Positions 1-13,016 of a stretch of 64,000 nucleotides of DNA are shown here, in pieces (position 1 is the stretch's first letter; the number at the start of each line of letters is the position of its first letter). Made by a program: the position numbers and the translations under genes. Under the pieces are notes generated by a model. It did not search any database and had not been told where the DNA came from. It saw nothing but the letters and a program-made list of their open reading frames with translations. Origin of the DNA: Osedax fenrisi. Lineage: Eukaryota > Annelida > Polychaeta > Sabellida > Siboglinidae. The stretch is taken from the NCBI GenBank assembly GCA_964019155.1, contig OZ025240.1:33167507-33231506 (forward strand), read 5' to 3'.

Positions 1-2142
1 TTTAAACTCTATTGAGAACAGTTTTTATTTTTTACCTATTACTGATAAGGAAATAATTAATATTACACTTAATATGAAATCTAAATCATCCGAAGATATA
101 AATAACTGGGACATGAAATTAATCAAGCTTTTAATAAATTCTATTGCTAAACCATTAGAATATTTATTTAATTTATGCTTGGCTAATTCTGAATTTCCTG
201 ATAATATGAAAATGTCTATCATTAAACCAGTATTTAAAGCAAATGATAAAAAACAGATAATCAACTATAGACCCATTTCATTACTACCGCAAATTAGTAA
301 AATCTTCGAAAAAATAATTTATAATAGAATGATGGACTTTATATATAAAAATAAAATAATTAATGATAACCAATATGGATTTGTAGAAAAATCCAATACT
401 ACCCTTTCACATTTTAACTTACAATATTTTTTATTTACTAAACATAGTTTAAATAAAAAAATTGCTACGCTATTTTTAGACCTTAAAAAAGCGTTCGATG
501 TTGTAGACCACGACATTTTATTAAAAAAATTAGAATACTGTGGTTTTAGGGGTCATGTAAATGTATTTTTAAAAAATTATTTATTAGATAGAAAAGTTAA
601 AACTCGAATAAATAATACTGTATCATCTGTTAGAAATGTACGTTTTGGTGTTCCTCAGGGATCAGTATTAGGTCCATTATTTTTTATTATATTTATTAAT
701 GACATATCAAATATATTTAATAATGATGATAATATAAATTTAAATATATATGCAGATGACACATCACTCTCTATATTTGCAAATTCAAATGAAGAATTGA
801 GTAGTAATATGCAATTGTATTTAGATAGATTATGTCATTGGTTTAATATAAATAAATTAAAATTGAATATTGAAAAAACTAAAATACTTCCTTATTTTAA
901 TACAAAAATTATAAATAATATAAATTTAAATAATGTGAACATAGAAATAGTAGATAGATATACGTTTTTAGGTATTATATTAGATAGTAATTTAACATAT
1001 TCGTTTCATATTATAAATTTGTGTAATAAATTATCAAAAATTGTATATCTTTTTCGGAAGCTAAAATTTCTTAACCTACGCAATTTAATTATATTATATA
1101 ATTCACTATTTTTATCAAATATATCATATGGAATAGAAATATGGGGTAATGTTTATGAAGATAGATTAAAAAAACTAGTATTAATACAAAAAAAATAATT
1201 CGAATTATCAATAAAAATATGATAGACAAGTCTCAATTAACTCTGATTCGTTTATCACACACTAATAATATGTTTAAATATAATTCTATTTTAAAATTGA
1301 ATGAACTCATAACTATTAGAATAATATTATTTTTATATAACCTTTTACATAATAACTATAACATTAATCTAGATACATTTTTTATTTATAATAAAGACAA
1401 AACAAGATTTATTTTACCATTAATGAAAACAACGAAATTTCAAAACACCATTTTTTTTAAAGGCCCAAAATACTATAATAATATAATGAGTAATAATATA
1501 TTAAAATCTGAAAATATACATAATATACACAAATTAAAAAAAGTATTAAAGAATTACTTTTTAAATAAATATTAGTTTTTATATTTTAGCATTCTAATCA
1601 TTTTTAATATTTTTAATCTTCGTCAATTTTTAAAATTTTTATATTTAAAACTACTTGGGTCATTTTTATGTTATTATATTTTTATCATTTTTTATTATTT
1701 TATTCGCACTTTTTTGTTATATAATTGTTTGCATAAGTTTTAAACATACTTTATTTTAATTTGTATATACTAAACCATTTGAATCATTTTATGTTATTAC
1801 ATTTCAATAATTTTTTATTATTTTATTCGCACTTTTTGTTTTATATTTGTTTGCACAAGTTTTAACACATTTTATTTTATTAGTTTATTTAATGGATTGA
1901 TGAAACATGATGAAATACGCTGAGGGACATTATTTGTATTATTATTATTATTATTCTCTTTATATATATTTCTTTACTCTTATTATATTGAATTCTAGTA
2001 CACAAGTCTTATTATTATTGTATAAATGTCCCAAAGCTATTATATTCATATACTATGGAGGTATCGACTTAATAAAGCTAATTATAGCTTTCAATGATCC
2101 TCCTTAGACAATTGTCTATAAACTGATTTCATTCATTCATTC

Positions 2143-2145
<3 letters not shown>
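1..2145 (+). mobile_element. Non-LTR retrotransposon, 3' half
   Basis: The window opens inside a non-LTR retrotransposon of jockey/CR1-like type. The reverse transcriptase frame (2-1575) is followed by an AT-rich 3' region of about 570 bp. That region has an imperfect tandem duplication of about 124 bp (two copies between roughly 1655 and 1885) and ends in an (ATTC)n run at 2127-2144, the kind of microsatellite tail typical of this class. The 5' part lies outside the window. An (AT)n tract follows directly, suggesting insertion into or next to a microsatellite. Confidence 0.85.
2..1575 (+). pseudogene. Reverse transcriptase, nearly intact, one frameshift
   Basis: The frame is open from base 2 to the stop at 1196-1198 and continues in another frame from about 1190 to 1575. 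Palm-domain landmarks are clear: a DLKKAFDVVDHDILL motif, GVPQGSVLGPLFFIIFIND, the catalytic YADD box (about 745-760) and the thumb motif LKLNIEKTKIL. The break falls in a run of eight A (about 1187-1195). A one-base change there joins QKK to a continuing IIRIINKN, so the lesion is either a homopolymer sequencing error or a very young mutation. The rest of the protein shows no stops. The endonuclease domain would lie upstream of the window. The family is copied elsewhere as relics (for example near 54588). Confidence 0.88.

Positions 2146-2146
<1 letters not shown>

Positions 2147-2181
<35 letters not shown>
2147..2181. repeat. (AT)n microsatellite
   Basis: An alternating AT tract directly after the retrotransposon tail. 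It is one of dozens in the window. Confidence 0.95.
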
Positions 2182-2185
<4 letters not shown>

Positions 2186-2803
2186 TTTGATAATAAATAA
2201 TATATGAAAAAAAGAATGATGGTTTATGAAATAATATAACAATATACAGAATATTAACATATAAATCACAGGTTTGATTAATAATTAATATGCATAATAG
2301 ATGACGATACTATATCTAATTGTTGATCTGTGATGACTCAACTTTATAATTAGGAGTGATAAATTCCAATTTCATGGGAATATTCTAGAGTAATTATATA
2401 ATAGATAGATAGATATATAATAGTTTATTGAATAGATTCAAATCGATGGGTAACAATAAATAATAATAACAGAAATATATAAATAATAGTTAGCAAATAT
2501 AAATAATTTGTGAATTTCACACACCGAAAGTAAATAAAATAATAGTAAAGCAATATTTGGGATGTTGATCAAACGTTCTGAACACATCATCAACTAACAA
2601 GGGAAGAGGTATCGGGGTGCCCATATATGATTACATGCCCATAAATCCTGAGGGATTGACGGTCCCTGACTATTGGTTTTTTGACATCTCTCCACACCTA
2701 GAATATCAAATGATTATACAGCTTATAAGATCAAATAACCAAATAAAGTACAAAACGAAAACGAAAACTAGAAAAAACAATTAAATTATAAAAAATAACG
2801 ACA
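2182..2803. other. No gene seen; probable retroelement 3' UTR at its right end
   Basis: AT-rich sequence without coding signal. A more GC-balanced block at about 2570-2700 (with runs such as GGGAAGAGGTATCGGGG) lies just downstream, on the minus strand, of the RT relic at 2804-3480. It may be that relic's 3' untranslated region. Confidence 0.5.
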
Positions 2804-3480
2804 TTACATATATGCATATTGAGATAAAAAGTTTCCATTAATATTAAGAGTATCTATATTTGAAATAAATATGCTTATAGATTTAGCCGAAGCCACAGAA
2901 CGAGGAAATGAATTCCAAGCGGTACTCACTCTGTTGCTGAATGAATTGATAGTTGATTTATTAATGCCTTTGTCTTTGCGTATTTTGATTAGAGGTCCTC
3001 GATTACTTGTAGAATAAGTTGTGAACACCGATGATTTATCTATATCCACGAGATTGTTCAGTATCTTGAAAGCCAGAATCAGGTAAGCTCTTAATCTGTG
3101 ATGGGATAAATTCATTAAATTGTGAAAACACAGTCTAGTATCATAAGTTGATTTAATAAAGTTACATCTGAAGTAAATTCGCTTAGTAAATTTATTTTAA
3201 TTTTTTTTAATAAGTTTGTTTAAGCCAATAAAGTATTTGCCTGGATTCCAAATAAAAGAACTATATTCGAGTAATGGCCGTATATAGGTGGTATATGATT
3301 TGACTAGATAATACGATTTATTTGTAATGAAACATCTACAAATTATATTCGAGATCACATAGGCTTTGCTACATATGTTATTAATGTGAATATTTAATTT
3401 AATATTATCATCAAAAACAATACCAAGGTCTCGAAAATGCCTACTTACACGCATACTCTCCGATACATATCACATATTGC
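2804..3480 (-). pseudogene. Non-LTR reverse transcriptase C-terminal relic (CFITN family)
   Basis: Two minus-strand frames make one decayed RT C-terminus. 3454-3197 reads FRDLGIVFDDNIKLNIHI, CFITN and YIRPLLEYSSFIWNP, the usual stretch after the RT thumb. 3115-2804 reads RVSTAWNSFPRSVASAKS, the terminal WNSLP motif of CR1/jockey-type elements. They are separated by frame lesions. The DLGI-FDDN and CFITN motifs are shared with the split copy at 34785-43410, so both belong to one family. Confidence 0.8.
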
Positions 3481-3519
3481 AAAAATCTAAATCACTTATT
3501 AAATGTGTTTTCCTTTTTC

Positions 3520-3620
3520 CTTTATTTTTATTGTACTTTATTTATTTTATTTGTGTTTCCTTCTCATGACGCCCATAACCACCACGTGATTTTGTAGTCA
3601 ATAAAACATTTTAAAATAAA
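3520..3620 (+). repeat. Dispersed repeat, 3'-end-like
   Basis: A T-rich stretch is followed by GACGCCCATAACCACCACGTG and a CAATAAA-like end. A related sequence (GACACCCTTAATCACCATGTG, followed by a similar TAGTCATTAG) occurs at about 22560-22670. Two copies and a polyadenylation-like end suggest a retroelement 3' terminus, but no coding part is attached. Confidence 0.4.
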
Positions 3621-4777
3621 AATAAGTGTATGCAACAAAGATAGTGCTAAACCAACGATTATAATAGTGGTTAATCATTATATTTATGAAAAAAGAAATA
3701 AAAAATAAAGATAGGATATAAGATATGAATAAAAATATAAAATATATAATATATATATATATATATATACAGATATGAATAATAATATGGGTACATTTTA
3801 AAAACGAGATGTAATCAACAACGTACCTTTTAATGCATCACGGTAACAGAATATGTATGTTGGGATGTAACATATTTGTATCATGGGCATATTATGTGGT
3901 TCGATGTCAAGTTGTATAGCCTATACTCTATTACCGAAGTCATTCAAGTGTGCATCGTAGTCTCTTGCATATTTATACAGGGTGATAGCATGTATTCAGT
4001 ATAGATAAATAATGTTATACAATATTATAATTTACAGATGTTATATTAATAAGGATATGTTAACCTATGAGGTATAATGTTTACATGTTATTAATTATAC
4101 TTATTATTAAATATAATACTAATTAAGTATTTTTATTCCAGCTATATCAGTTCATATTCTTATAATAAATTCAAATTCATATTTAATCAATACATAAATA
4201 TTAATATAGCACATTCATATTCTGATATAAAGAATTATAATTCAAATTTATAAATCTCAACATTAATATTCATAAATATCTAGATGATTCACGCTTAACA
4301 AGATTATTTTTCATATATCTTACACATATTGTTGATAGTTGTATTTACGTAAATATAATTAGATATCAATATATGAGTATTTTGAAATATTCTTTAATTC
4401 TTTAAATGTACATAAATAATAATAAGGAAATAATATCATTTATTATTTATTTTTGTATTACAAATAAATCTATTATATGTTATACATTATATTACAATTC
4501 ATTTCAAATTAAAAATCATGTATTGTAGATAATACTATCATCACTTATTATATAAATAAAAGCATATTAAAGTAACATGTGTTTACAATGTATGCACTCG
4601 TGTGCGTATGCTCCTAATACCAACTGTATTGCATTAAGAATGGCTTATTGAACTTATATATATTCACTTTCTTAAAAATAAAATATATATGAATCAAATG
4701 TTAAAATATGATAAATATTAAATGGTAAATAGTAAAATATATGTTAATATTAATAATATTAACTAAATTACATACTC

Positions 4778-4810
<33 letters not shown>
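3621..4810. other. No gene seen
   Basis: AT-rich DNA with short (AT)n runs at about 3737-3770 and 4781-4810. I found no coding or structural signal. Confidence 0.6.
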
Positions 4811-4814
<4 letters not shown>

Positions 4815-5097
4815 ATTTTATTTGGTGGAGTCCTTTCATCCCATCCAGGAACTTAGATGAATTTTTCACTTATAACCATATATGGCTCTAATGTCCCTTC
4901 GAAGCCGCTATCATGTTAAGGCATCCATGGTTTTAATGAGAGCCGATCATTTATGTATACACAATTATATAAGATCACTTCTAAATAATATTTTAAGACC
5001 CATTTTATAAAATTAATTAATGGTCCGGACGAGGCTCGAACCCGTGTCCTACTGCTTGTGTATCTGACGCCTTAGCCACTGAGCCATACAGGCAGTA
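4811..5097 (-). mobile_element. tRNA-derived SINE, complete copy
   Basis: Read on the minus strand, this starts with a tRNA-like head. An A-box-like TGGCTCAGTGG and, about 45 nt later, a B-box GGTTCGAGCC mark an RNA polymerase III promoter. The head is followed by a unique body containing AGAAGTGATCTTATATAATTG and the block GAAGGGACATTAGAGCC. It ends at GGACTCCACCAAATAAAATAACA. This is the best copy in the window. Others are at 17408, 19366/20265, 27541, 32070, 44618 and 51228. The head is not a functional tRNA because it lacks a proper cloverleaf continuation. Confidence 0.88.
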
Positions 5098-5448
5098 TAA
5101 AATATATATATATAAATAATATGTAATTATACCTATTTACCTAACAAGATATAAGTAGGTATAAGTACCGTTTATTTGTCATAGATAAAATATTATTATA
5201 AATACTTACCATATAAGGAATACGTAGGTGTAGGTATAAGTAGAGTTTCTTTTTTACATAAGTATACATTTAGTAATATGTATTGTATTCGTATCAATAG
5301 GAGATGTCACTGACCTATGCTTTCTACAGTACACTGGAAAAATATACATATATTAATATATGCCTTATTTATTGGATATTGATAATGATGACTTTCTTTT
5401 GTTGGCGACTTATAGATGTAGAGTTACGACCTGGTACGAATACAAAAT

Positions 5449-5482
5449 GGGCGTGGTCTAATAATTAAATAATGTATATAAG
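5449..5482 (+). promoter_or_regulatory. Core promoter of gene 1
   Basis: GGGCGTGGT (5449-5457), an Sp/KLF-type box, lies 26 bp before a TATA box (TATATAAG, 5475-5482). The TATA box lies 59 bp before the ATG at 5534. The same arrangement precedes genes 2, 3 and 4. A further block of similarity to the gene 2 upstream region includes GGAGATGTCACTGAC (near 5300) and ACCTGGTACGAATA just before the GC box. The factor assignment is an inference. Confidence 0.75.
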
Positions 5483-5533
5483 TGATCTTACCATTACATA
5501 TAACACATACCGACTATAATATCGTATATCAAG

Positions 5534-5966
5534 ATGTATAAATTATTATTATTAATAAGTTTGGCAGTTTCATTAATAAGTTTTGCTATAGAAAAAGGTT
5601 AATATATATATTAATGAATATATAATTATTATGAGTATATAATAAATTAAATTAGTAAAATTAGTATACGTTGATAAATATGTTATAATTATTATTAATA
5701 TAATACATATATTTGTTATACGTTTAATACATCCTATTATATACTTATATAACATTGACATTTTATAATCGTATTTAATTAAATTTATTTAACTATTAAT
5801 TTGTATCTAAATCAATTTCCTATTTACTAAATATTTTCAGAATCGTGCAAAGATGTACTATGTCTGACATACTGTGAATATGGGTCAACATTAGATAAAT
5901 ATGGATGTTCCACTTGTGAATGTAAACCAAATCCTTGCGAGGTTATCATTTATATTGTTATGTGAA

Positions 5967-6029
<63 letters not shown>

Positions 6030-8026
6030 CTATGTTGTCTTTTAAATACGCTGTTTAGTTATTTTAATAGGTTCATATTAATTAATAATGTGTAATTAAA
6101 TATATTTAAAATAAATAAATATTAGCAATTTCACATACCCTATAGGATATATTATATAATATATTATAATATATTATAATATACCATATTTCAAAGATAT
6201 GAGTATAATAGAGAATTTAATAATAATTAATATCATAGAAATAATGATAAATATGTCTGATATATATAACTAATATTTTATAATGTATCTAATGGTTAAC
6301 CAATTAAATAATAGTTTTATATTGAATTTACCCATTATATTAATTCATTAACTTAAATTATATAACATCAATTGTAATCAGTACTACATGTAAGTGTGTG
6401 CATAATTTATTATATTCTGTATTGAAATGTATGCGCGAAATAACTATAATTATTGAAATAATTATAACTATCAAATATTGTAGAATATGTATTGATAATA
6501 TAAATATATATATATATAAGATTATATATTTTTTTTTTAAATACTATAATTTATTGCGTAACAAAATAACATATATAATAATAAAAACATTATCACATAT
6601 ATTAATGTCGATGACATTTTTCAGACGGTTAAATGTGGGAACAATGAAGTATGTGTTCTTGAGAAAGTTGTTTGCGTTAAAGCTCCATGCTATCCAAAAC
6701 CCTTATGTAAATGTTTGTATTCAATATCGCCACATATATCTATATAGTAATTATTTATTATATTATAAATATTAATAATATATTATCATTATGTATCATT
6801 ATTAATCTAGATATAAATAATATATTATACTAATATTATACATTAATAACACAGCTATTTGTATACTTACAAAACAACCGGGAACTTGTAAAGGATCTTT
6901 CCCCAGATATTATTATGATGAAGCTACAAATAGTTGTTTGAAGTTTATCTATGGTGGATGTTCCGTTAGTATATATCATCACGTTAAAGCTGTATTACAA
7001 TTATGTGTAACTTAGATATAATAATAAATTTATATAATATTTTGATCAGGGAAATGAAAATAACTTTGCATTACTACAAGATTGCCAAAAGAAGTGTGTA
7101 GATAGATGCCCTCAATTGAAATGCTTAAGACACTGTAAATATGGATATAAGTTTAATGAAGATGAATGTAGAACTTGCGAATGTTATCATAATCCATGTG
7201 CAGTTAGTTTATATTATATTAAATATTATTTTAAATAACTAATCAGATTTTCAAACATATAATACATAGTAAAATTAATACACAATTAAATCAAGCATTA
7301 TATACATATATATTAATTAAATGCTCCACATCTTATTTGTAGTCGATGATGTGCATTGCCACACATACTTGTGTTTCGAAACCTTGCTATGGGTATAGGT
7401 GTAAATCTGAAGGAAAGTGTGTCCCAAATACAGGTTAGTTATTCTGTTAATATTAATGTTATAGTGTATCAATTATAGGATGTATTCTCTCTATCTCTGC
7501 AATGGTAACGTTTGATAATATGATATAAGTACTTTCAGTGGTATATTTAAATACATTTTAATTATTCCAAGATAGAATAAATATTTATATAACGGTAAAA
7601 TAATAATGTATTAATTTTTTGTAATTGTATTTAATGTATTTTTTAATAAATATATTATTAAAACACGAATTTATTTATAATGCGGAATTAACTGAAACAT
7701 TGTTTTCATTATTATTTATGTCAATATCATAATTAATAAAATGTATATTAGGTTACTATATATACCTATAGTATCTTATTAATGTAATAATATTGAAATC
7801 AGTAATTTAAAAACGGCAAATTTTCAAAATCAAATTTAAATATATACTCTGCCACTATGCGTTTAAATACGAGTTTGCAGATGTATTTTATTATTTTATA
7901 CAGAAAATGTTATTATGTATTTCATGTTAAATTATGTATTGATATATCAATTAATTTGAGGTATAACTTAATTATGTATATATTATTATTACAGTAAAAG
8001 TTGAAACAAAATCAGAAACTGAATAA
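5534..8026 (+). CDS. Gene 1: secreted antistasin-Kunitz-antistasin protein
   Basis: Seven-exon model: 5534-5597, 5841-5941, 6625-6712, 6855-6964, 7050-7202, 7343-7433, 7995-8026. It totals 639 nt, 212 residues. Exon 1 encodes a signal peptide (MYKLLLLISLAVSLISFA). Exon 2 is an antistasin core (C-x4-C-x3-C-x11-C-x2-C-x-C). Exon 3 is a Cys-rich module ending LCK. Exon 4 and the start of exon 5 form a Kunitz domain with all six Cys, FIYGGC, NNF and Lys at P1 (CKGSF). The rest of exon 5 is a second antistasin core, exon 6 a second Cys-rich module (VSKPCYGYRCK), and exon 7 a short acidic tail. From family knowledge the protein should be an extracellular serine-protease inhibitor. P1 Lys predicts a trypsin/plasmin-like target. 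All donors and acceptors are GT-AG and phases close exactly. Splicing is inferred from sequence only. Confidence 0.87.
5961..6027. repeat. (AT)n microsatellite in gene 1 intron 2
   Basis: An alternating AT tract starts about 20 bp after the exon 2 donor at 5942. Confidence 0.9.
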
Positions 8027-8155
8027 ATTGAAATGACAACAAAATTATTAAATTGTATTTGTTATATTCTTGATTAAATCTTTAATCATTGAAATAACTA
8101 TATATTCATTATTAATATATTATTATTATTGTATATATTATATAATATACATTTT

Positions 8156-8161
8156 AATAAA
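8156..8161 (+). terminator. Putative polyadenylation signal, gene 1
   Basis: AATAAA lies 130 bp after the stop, in the context TTTTAATAAATCCATGA. A homologous TTCTAATAAACTCATGA lies at the same relative place after gene 2. Confidence 0.55.
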
Positions 8162-9639
8162 TCCATGATATGTCCATTATTATTAAAATATAATGTAAAT
8201 TTAAATCTAAGATATAAATAAATTTTTAATAATATATATATATACATTATTACCCTAATAACGTGAATTTAAATATATCTCCCAGAGAAAACGTAATATA
8301 TAAATTATATATAATTTAAAAATATTGGAATTTTATTTAACTTGAATATACCAATTGAATAACATACTTGAATAACTCTATTTTATACAATTTACAAATG
8401 TATATGATATATAATAATAGTTGGAAACGAATTTTGGAACAAATAATTAAATAATATTTATTGATTACTTATATATAGAAGTTTTATCTCGGAATTTTAT
8501 ATGATTATTTTTATAATAAATAATAAACTAGTTTATTATAAACTATATTGTTCATTATTTTAATGATAATGAATTATATTTTAATACTTTGAAATAAATA
8601 ATGTTTTTTATCTAATTAAAACGGTTCGCCTTCCATCTCCCTGATTGAAATATTAAAATATAAATAATCATATTATTCTTCACTGAAAATTGATACTTTA
8701 CCACTTTCTACTATTTTCGATGAATATAAAATTAATACATTATAATAGAAATATTTTCATGTTAAATCTTTATATGCTATTCTAAATATTAATCTAAATA
8801 ATATACTCGAAATATATTACTATAATATATATGTTACGAATAGTTGTATATGAATGAATATATGAATGCATCTTTTATTTAGACTATAATTCAGTCGAGA
8901 TAAAACCCACACTTATATATATATATATATATATATAATATTAGTGAGAAATATAGGCAGTAGATAGTAATATGTAATATAATATAAAAAAAAAATAAAT
9001 AAGTACGCTGTAGAAAATAATAATTATTATTGATGTATGTGAACAATATTTAGATTATTGGGTATTACATCAAATATTAGATAGTTTATTCAATATAATT
9101 GTAGTATTTAAAACTAATGAACTTGAGTTAAAGGATGGGAATATAGGTGGCGGTGTAATATGACTGAATCTGGCAATTTAAATATTCAATATTCTGATTT
9201 ATATGCCTGGTTAGAAAATACTTAAAATAATCAGGTAATAAACAGAAACTCGTGAGTTATACTAAGTAAACGTAGATAACATATTTTTCTGAATATGAAT
9301 ACACACATTTTTGTTATCATCAGTGGGCTCACTATTTCTACTATATATATATATACGATAAATATATATACGATAAATAAATATACTAGAAATGTAATCA
9401 TCATATCTATTAGTTAGCACCAATTTACGATACACGACATGGTACCGTATTTTAGAGAGTACTTCTAAAAATAACTAATGTTGTTAGCGGATATTGGTAA
9501 TGAAGACTAGAAAATAAATTAAGAATTAGAACAATATTGAAGTTGGCATATTTGAAATGAATTTCAAGCGATTATACTGGTCTGGATTTGAATTTTGTTT
9601 GTTTGTTATCAAGGGTTTCTCAACTGATTTTAAATTACT
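8162..9639. other. No gene seen
   Basis: Very AT-rich DNA with short AT tracts, for example near 8905-8935. No exon-like Cys-rich frame was found on either strand. Confidence 0.6.
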
Positions 9640-11080
9640 TTTTGACACTGAATTCAAATATGAAAACCTTTTTTCTCATTCAGCTCTAGTTTTTTTTTAT
9701 TCAACTTTTAATTTTTTATCAAATATGAGAAATATTTCGAATAAATTATCAAAAAAAAATATATTTAGGTGATATATATATATACTTTATTACCATTGTA
9801 TAATAAAAAATGCCCATAGACTTTATATTTGATGAATCGATAAATAATCTCCAGTCTGAATATGCATACACAATACCCATACCTTCTACCAATCAAATAA
9901 TATTCTTACAATATACAATTTCTCCATTGGTAGTAAAATACTGCCTAAACTCAATGTCACGACTTCGATACAAAGAATGTGTTATTTCTTTTTAATAACA
10001 TTTGACGTTCAGCTAATCTAGACCAAAGTAGTTGAACAGATTCTTTGGATATGCCAATGTATCTTGTTAAGTCATTTAGATCATGTTGATTACGTGGTCC
10101 TAGATATCTTTTATTTTCATGGGGAATGTATTCCTTCATTATGAGGTACAGGCCATATAGCTGAAGGTATATCAGGATATATAACACGTACTTTATTCTG
10201 CATATTTATTCCTACATATAGAATTATATAAATAAATATGTATGTATACACATGTATTCTATATATGCATGAATTTATATATACAATTAAATTATTAACT
10301 AATTTAATATAAATATACATTTATTTTATAATTATAACTAACCATTAAGATTTATTATACAAAAATAATAATCCGATACATGATTCTGATATTGTCTCCA
10401 TATCATTGGTATTCCGAAATTTAAAGATTTTAATTTCTTATTGTTCTAACGATATAAGTTAACAGTTGAATTTTTACATAAAAATTGTGGTGCAAGTGAT
10501 TTGTATTGGTCTCCAAAATGCATTCCGAAATAAGACTTGTAGTTTTTTTTATAAATGGCGTTATATTTGACTTCTGATTCTACAACGTTACCTTACCACA
10601 AATGTAACAACACTTATCTGGATTGTTAATATAAGTTCTCTATTCTTGGTTAATGTAGTTTAAAATACGTTATACTTATTTGAAGTTGTAGGAAGTAATG
10701 ATATTATTAACTTATTTAAAATAATGATTTGTATATTTATATATGTTAATTTCATTAAATGTCAGAAAATTATTGAAATTAATATACAATATATTTCTGA
10801 ATATTTAGTAATTACATATTAATTAACTTATTAAGGAAATATCCCTAATCAACTGCCCCACTATAGGTACACTATTTAAATATTACCAACACATTTATAT
10901 AATAAAATAACTAAATAGACAGGTATGAACAGATTAAAATACTGTATAATTTATATGAAATCCTATTTTTTTCTTAGTAAATGTCTGATATTTCCAAAAA
11001 ATTAAAAGTCGAATAAAAAAAAACTAGAGCTGAATGAGCAAAACGGTTTTCATATTTTATTTCAGTGTCAAGTAGATGTT
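9640..11080 (-). mobile_element. Decayed element with inverted repeats and WRLFIDSS-type relic
   Basis: About 9640-9755 is repeated in inverted orientation at about 10985-11075. The shared sequence includes CTAGAGCTGAATGAG and a GAAAACC/GGTTTTC block. Between the arms, on the minus strand, is a broken protein relic. VIYPDIPSAIWPVPHNEGI (near 10190-10120) is followed by LGPRNQHDLNDLTRYIGISK (10107-10048) and, after lesions, YCKN and DWRLFIDSSN (about 9900-9830). From memory these segments belong in this order to a protein of unknown function that is repeated in many invertebrate genomes. I cannot confirm that here. Frameshifts and a stop show it is dead. The arms suggest a DNA transposon vehicle. 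Confidence 0.6.
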
Positions 11081-11205
11081 TGTTATAAATGATAATGAGC
11101 TATTTAATATTAAAACAATATCATTAAATGAATTTTACGGCTAAATACAAATATTAGAAATTATAACTGAAGTAAATATCGATACGATTTAGTTATATTA
11201 CTTAC

Positions 11206-11566
11206 TTACGACTCATCTTTGCCTTTTCTCTCCAAACATCTCTGTCCAACATCATCGTATTTATCTCATTTATATCGTCTAGTCCTATGTCTTCTCTTAG
11301 ATTATCTACAAAAGTGATGGTTTTGCGACCTCTTTGCACTACCATTTGTCGGTTCCCAAAGGACAAGTTTATGAGCCATGGCTCAAATGCATTTCGTTGT
11401 CGTGTCTTATCAAATGACCTGCAAGTTTTAGTATTCTTTCTTTTATTAATTCAGATATTCTTGAGAGTCCATTATATAGCGTTATGTTATTGATTTTATC
11501 TTTCCATGATATGTTTAAAGCCATTCGGAGAAGTCTGGTGTAACATCCATCTATTCGTTTATTCAT
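11206..11566 (-). pseudogene. RTE-type non-LTR retrotransposon C-terminal relic
   Basis: Minus-strand frames read DGCYTRLLRMALNISWKDKI, then ERILKLAGHLIRHDNE, and after a frame change RGRKTITFVDNLREDIGLDD and MLDRDVWRE. This series (CYTRMLR..W..H, RR..LAGH..RH, RG+...Y.D.L..D.G, M.DR..W) marks the C-terminal end of RTE-clade polyproteins. The upstream RT is absent and the frame is broken near 11370. Confidence 0.8.
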
Positions 11567-12724
11567 TAGTTATATTAATATGTTATATATTCACTATAGT
11601 AATTCACCCATAAATATATTACTGTCATACTTAGAATAACCAACACACATCTTTCTCTACGTCTTAATAAGTATCCCCATATGTTTTATCCCGCATTAAA
11701 TCTTTGATTAATGTCATTTACTTCAATTTACTTTTAATCTCTGGTATTCCTTCTCTCCTCAAATCCATTATATCATATATTACTATCATTAATACACTAA
11801 ATATCTCCATACTCCCTACCTCTAATCATAACCCCACTCGTATTGTCAACGTTTCAAATCGTACAACTAGTTTGTGTATTGTATTTATTTTACTTTTTAT
11901 TTACATGAACTTAATTATTTTTATTTATAATTTTGTTATATCTTACTATATTATTTAATTTCGTGCACGAGTAAATTATTACGAAATCATATAACATAAT
12001 AAAATATTGTATTTATTATATATATATATAACATGTTAATAATCAGGGCGACAGCATCGAAAATATATTGATCTTTACTGATGCCCTTTAGAGGAAATAA
12101 CAATAAAATTAATATATATACTTCATACGAAAAAAATGTATAACTTTATTCTAATAAATATTTATTATTATTATTATTATTATATCGGCATATTCATAAG
12201 CTCCAATTACAAATTTCGATTAATTCGAGTGGGCAAATATACTAAATATATTTAGTGGTGAATATATATATTCACCTTCTTAAAACTACAAAAATACATA
12301 AATTAAAAGTTAAAATATGATAAATGATAAAATATGTATATATTAATTTTAATATTATTTATTAGATTAACTACGTAATGGTATATATATATAATACAAT
12401 AACCCGTACTTAACTAACCTATTTATCTTATAAGGATAAGTATACTATAGGTATACCTATAGGTATATATACTGTATATATATACCTATAGGTATATGTA
12501 GAGTTTATGTAACTATAGAACAATATAACATAATATATACATTTAGTAACACTCTTTGATATCGTGCAAATAGGAGATGTCACTGACACATGACTACTAG
12601 AGTAAAGTGGACTAATATACGTATGTAAATATCTATGTTCTATTTACTGGATATTGAAAATGCTGACTATTTTTTTGCTGACGCGTTATTTATAACGAGG
12701 CATAACCTGGTACGAATATAAAAT
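11567..12724. other. No gene; upstream region of gene 2
   Basis: The left part is AT-rich with no signal. From about 12420 the sequence resembles the gene 1 upstream region (AATAGGAGATGTCACTGAC and ACCTGGTACGAATA in both), so the duplication that made genes 1 and 2 included roughly 400 bp of upstream DNA. ACCTATAGGT palindromes recur at 12440-12495. Confidence 0.6.
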
Positions 12725-12758
12725 GGGCGTGGTATAATCATTAAATATAGTATAAAAG
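12725..12758 (+). promoter_or_regulatory. Core promoter of gene 2
   Basis: GGGCGTGGT (12725-12733), 26 bp spacing, TATAAAAG (12751-12758), then 66 bp to the ATG. Spacing is identical to gene 1. Confidence 0.78.
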
Positions 12759-12816
12759 CGAGTGTGCAATCATATATAATGCATATTGACTATAACTTCG
12801 TTACTCATCAAGTACA

Positions 12817-12964
12817 ATGAATAAACTATTACTATTATTAAGTTTGGTAGTTGCATCATTAAGTGTTGCTATAGAACAAGGTTATTATAATACATATATT
12901 TATAATACGTTAAATATACCCTATTATATAATTATATGATATTATAATTTCAAAATAGTATTTA

Positions 12965-13016
<52 letters not shown>

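Noticed and set aside
5025..5097. tRNA-like sequence on the minus strand
   Set aside because: A and B boxes are good but the sequence continues into the SINE body and is repeated in other copies, so it is a SINE head and not a tRNA gene.
6398..6775. 125-residue plus-strand frame
   Set aside because: It overlaps gene 1 exon 3 in a different frame. The exon frame encodes the conserved Cys pattern, this one does not.
9557..9772. 71-residue plus-strand frame
   Set aside because: It overlaps an inverted-repeat arm and reads as poly-Phe/Lys from T- and A-runs. The mirror arm has no matching frame.
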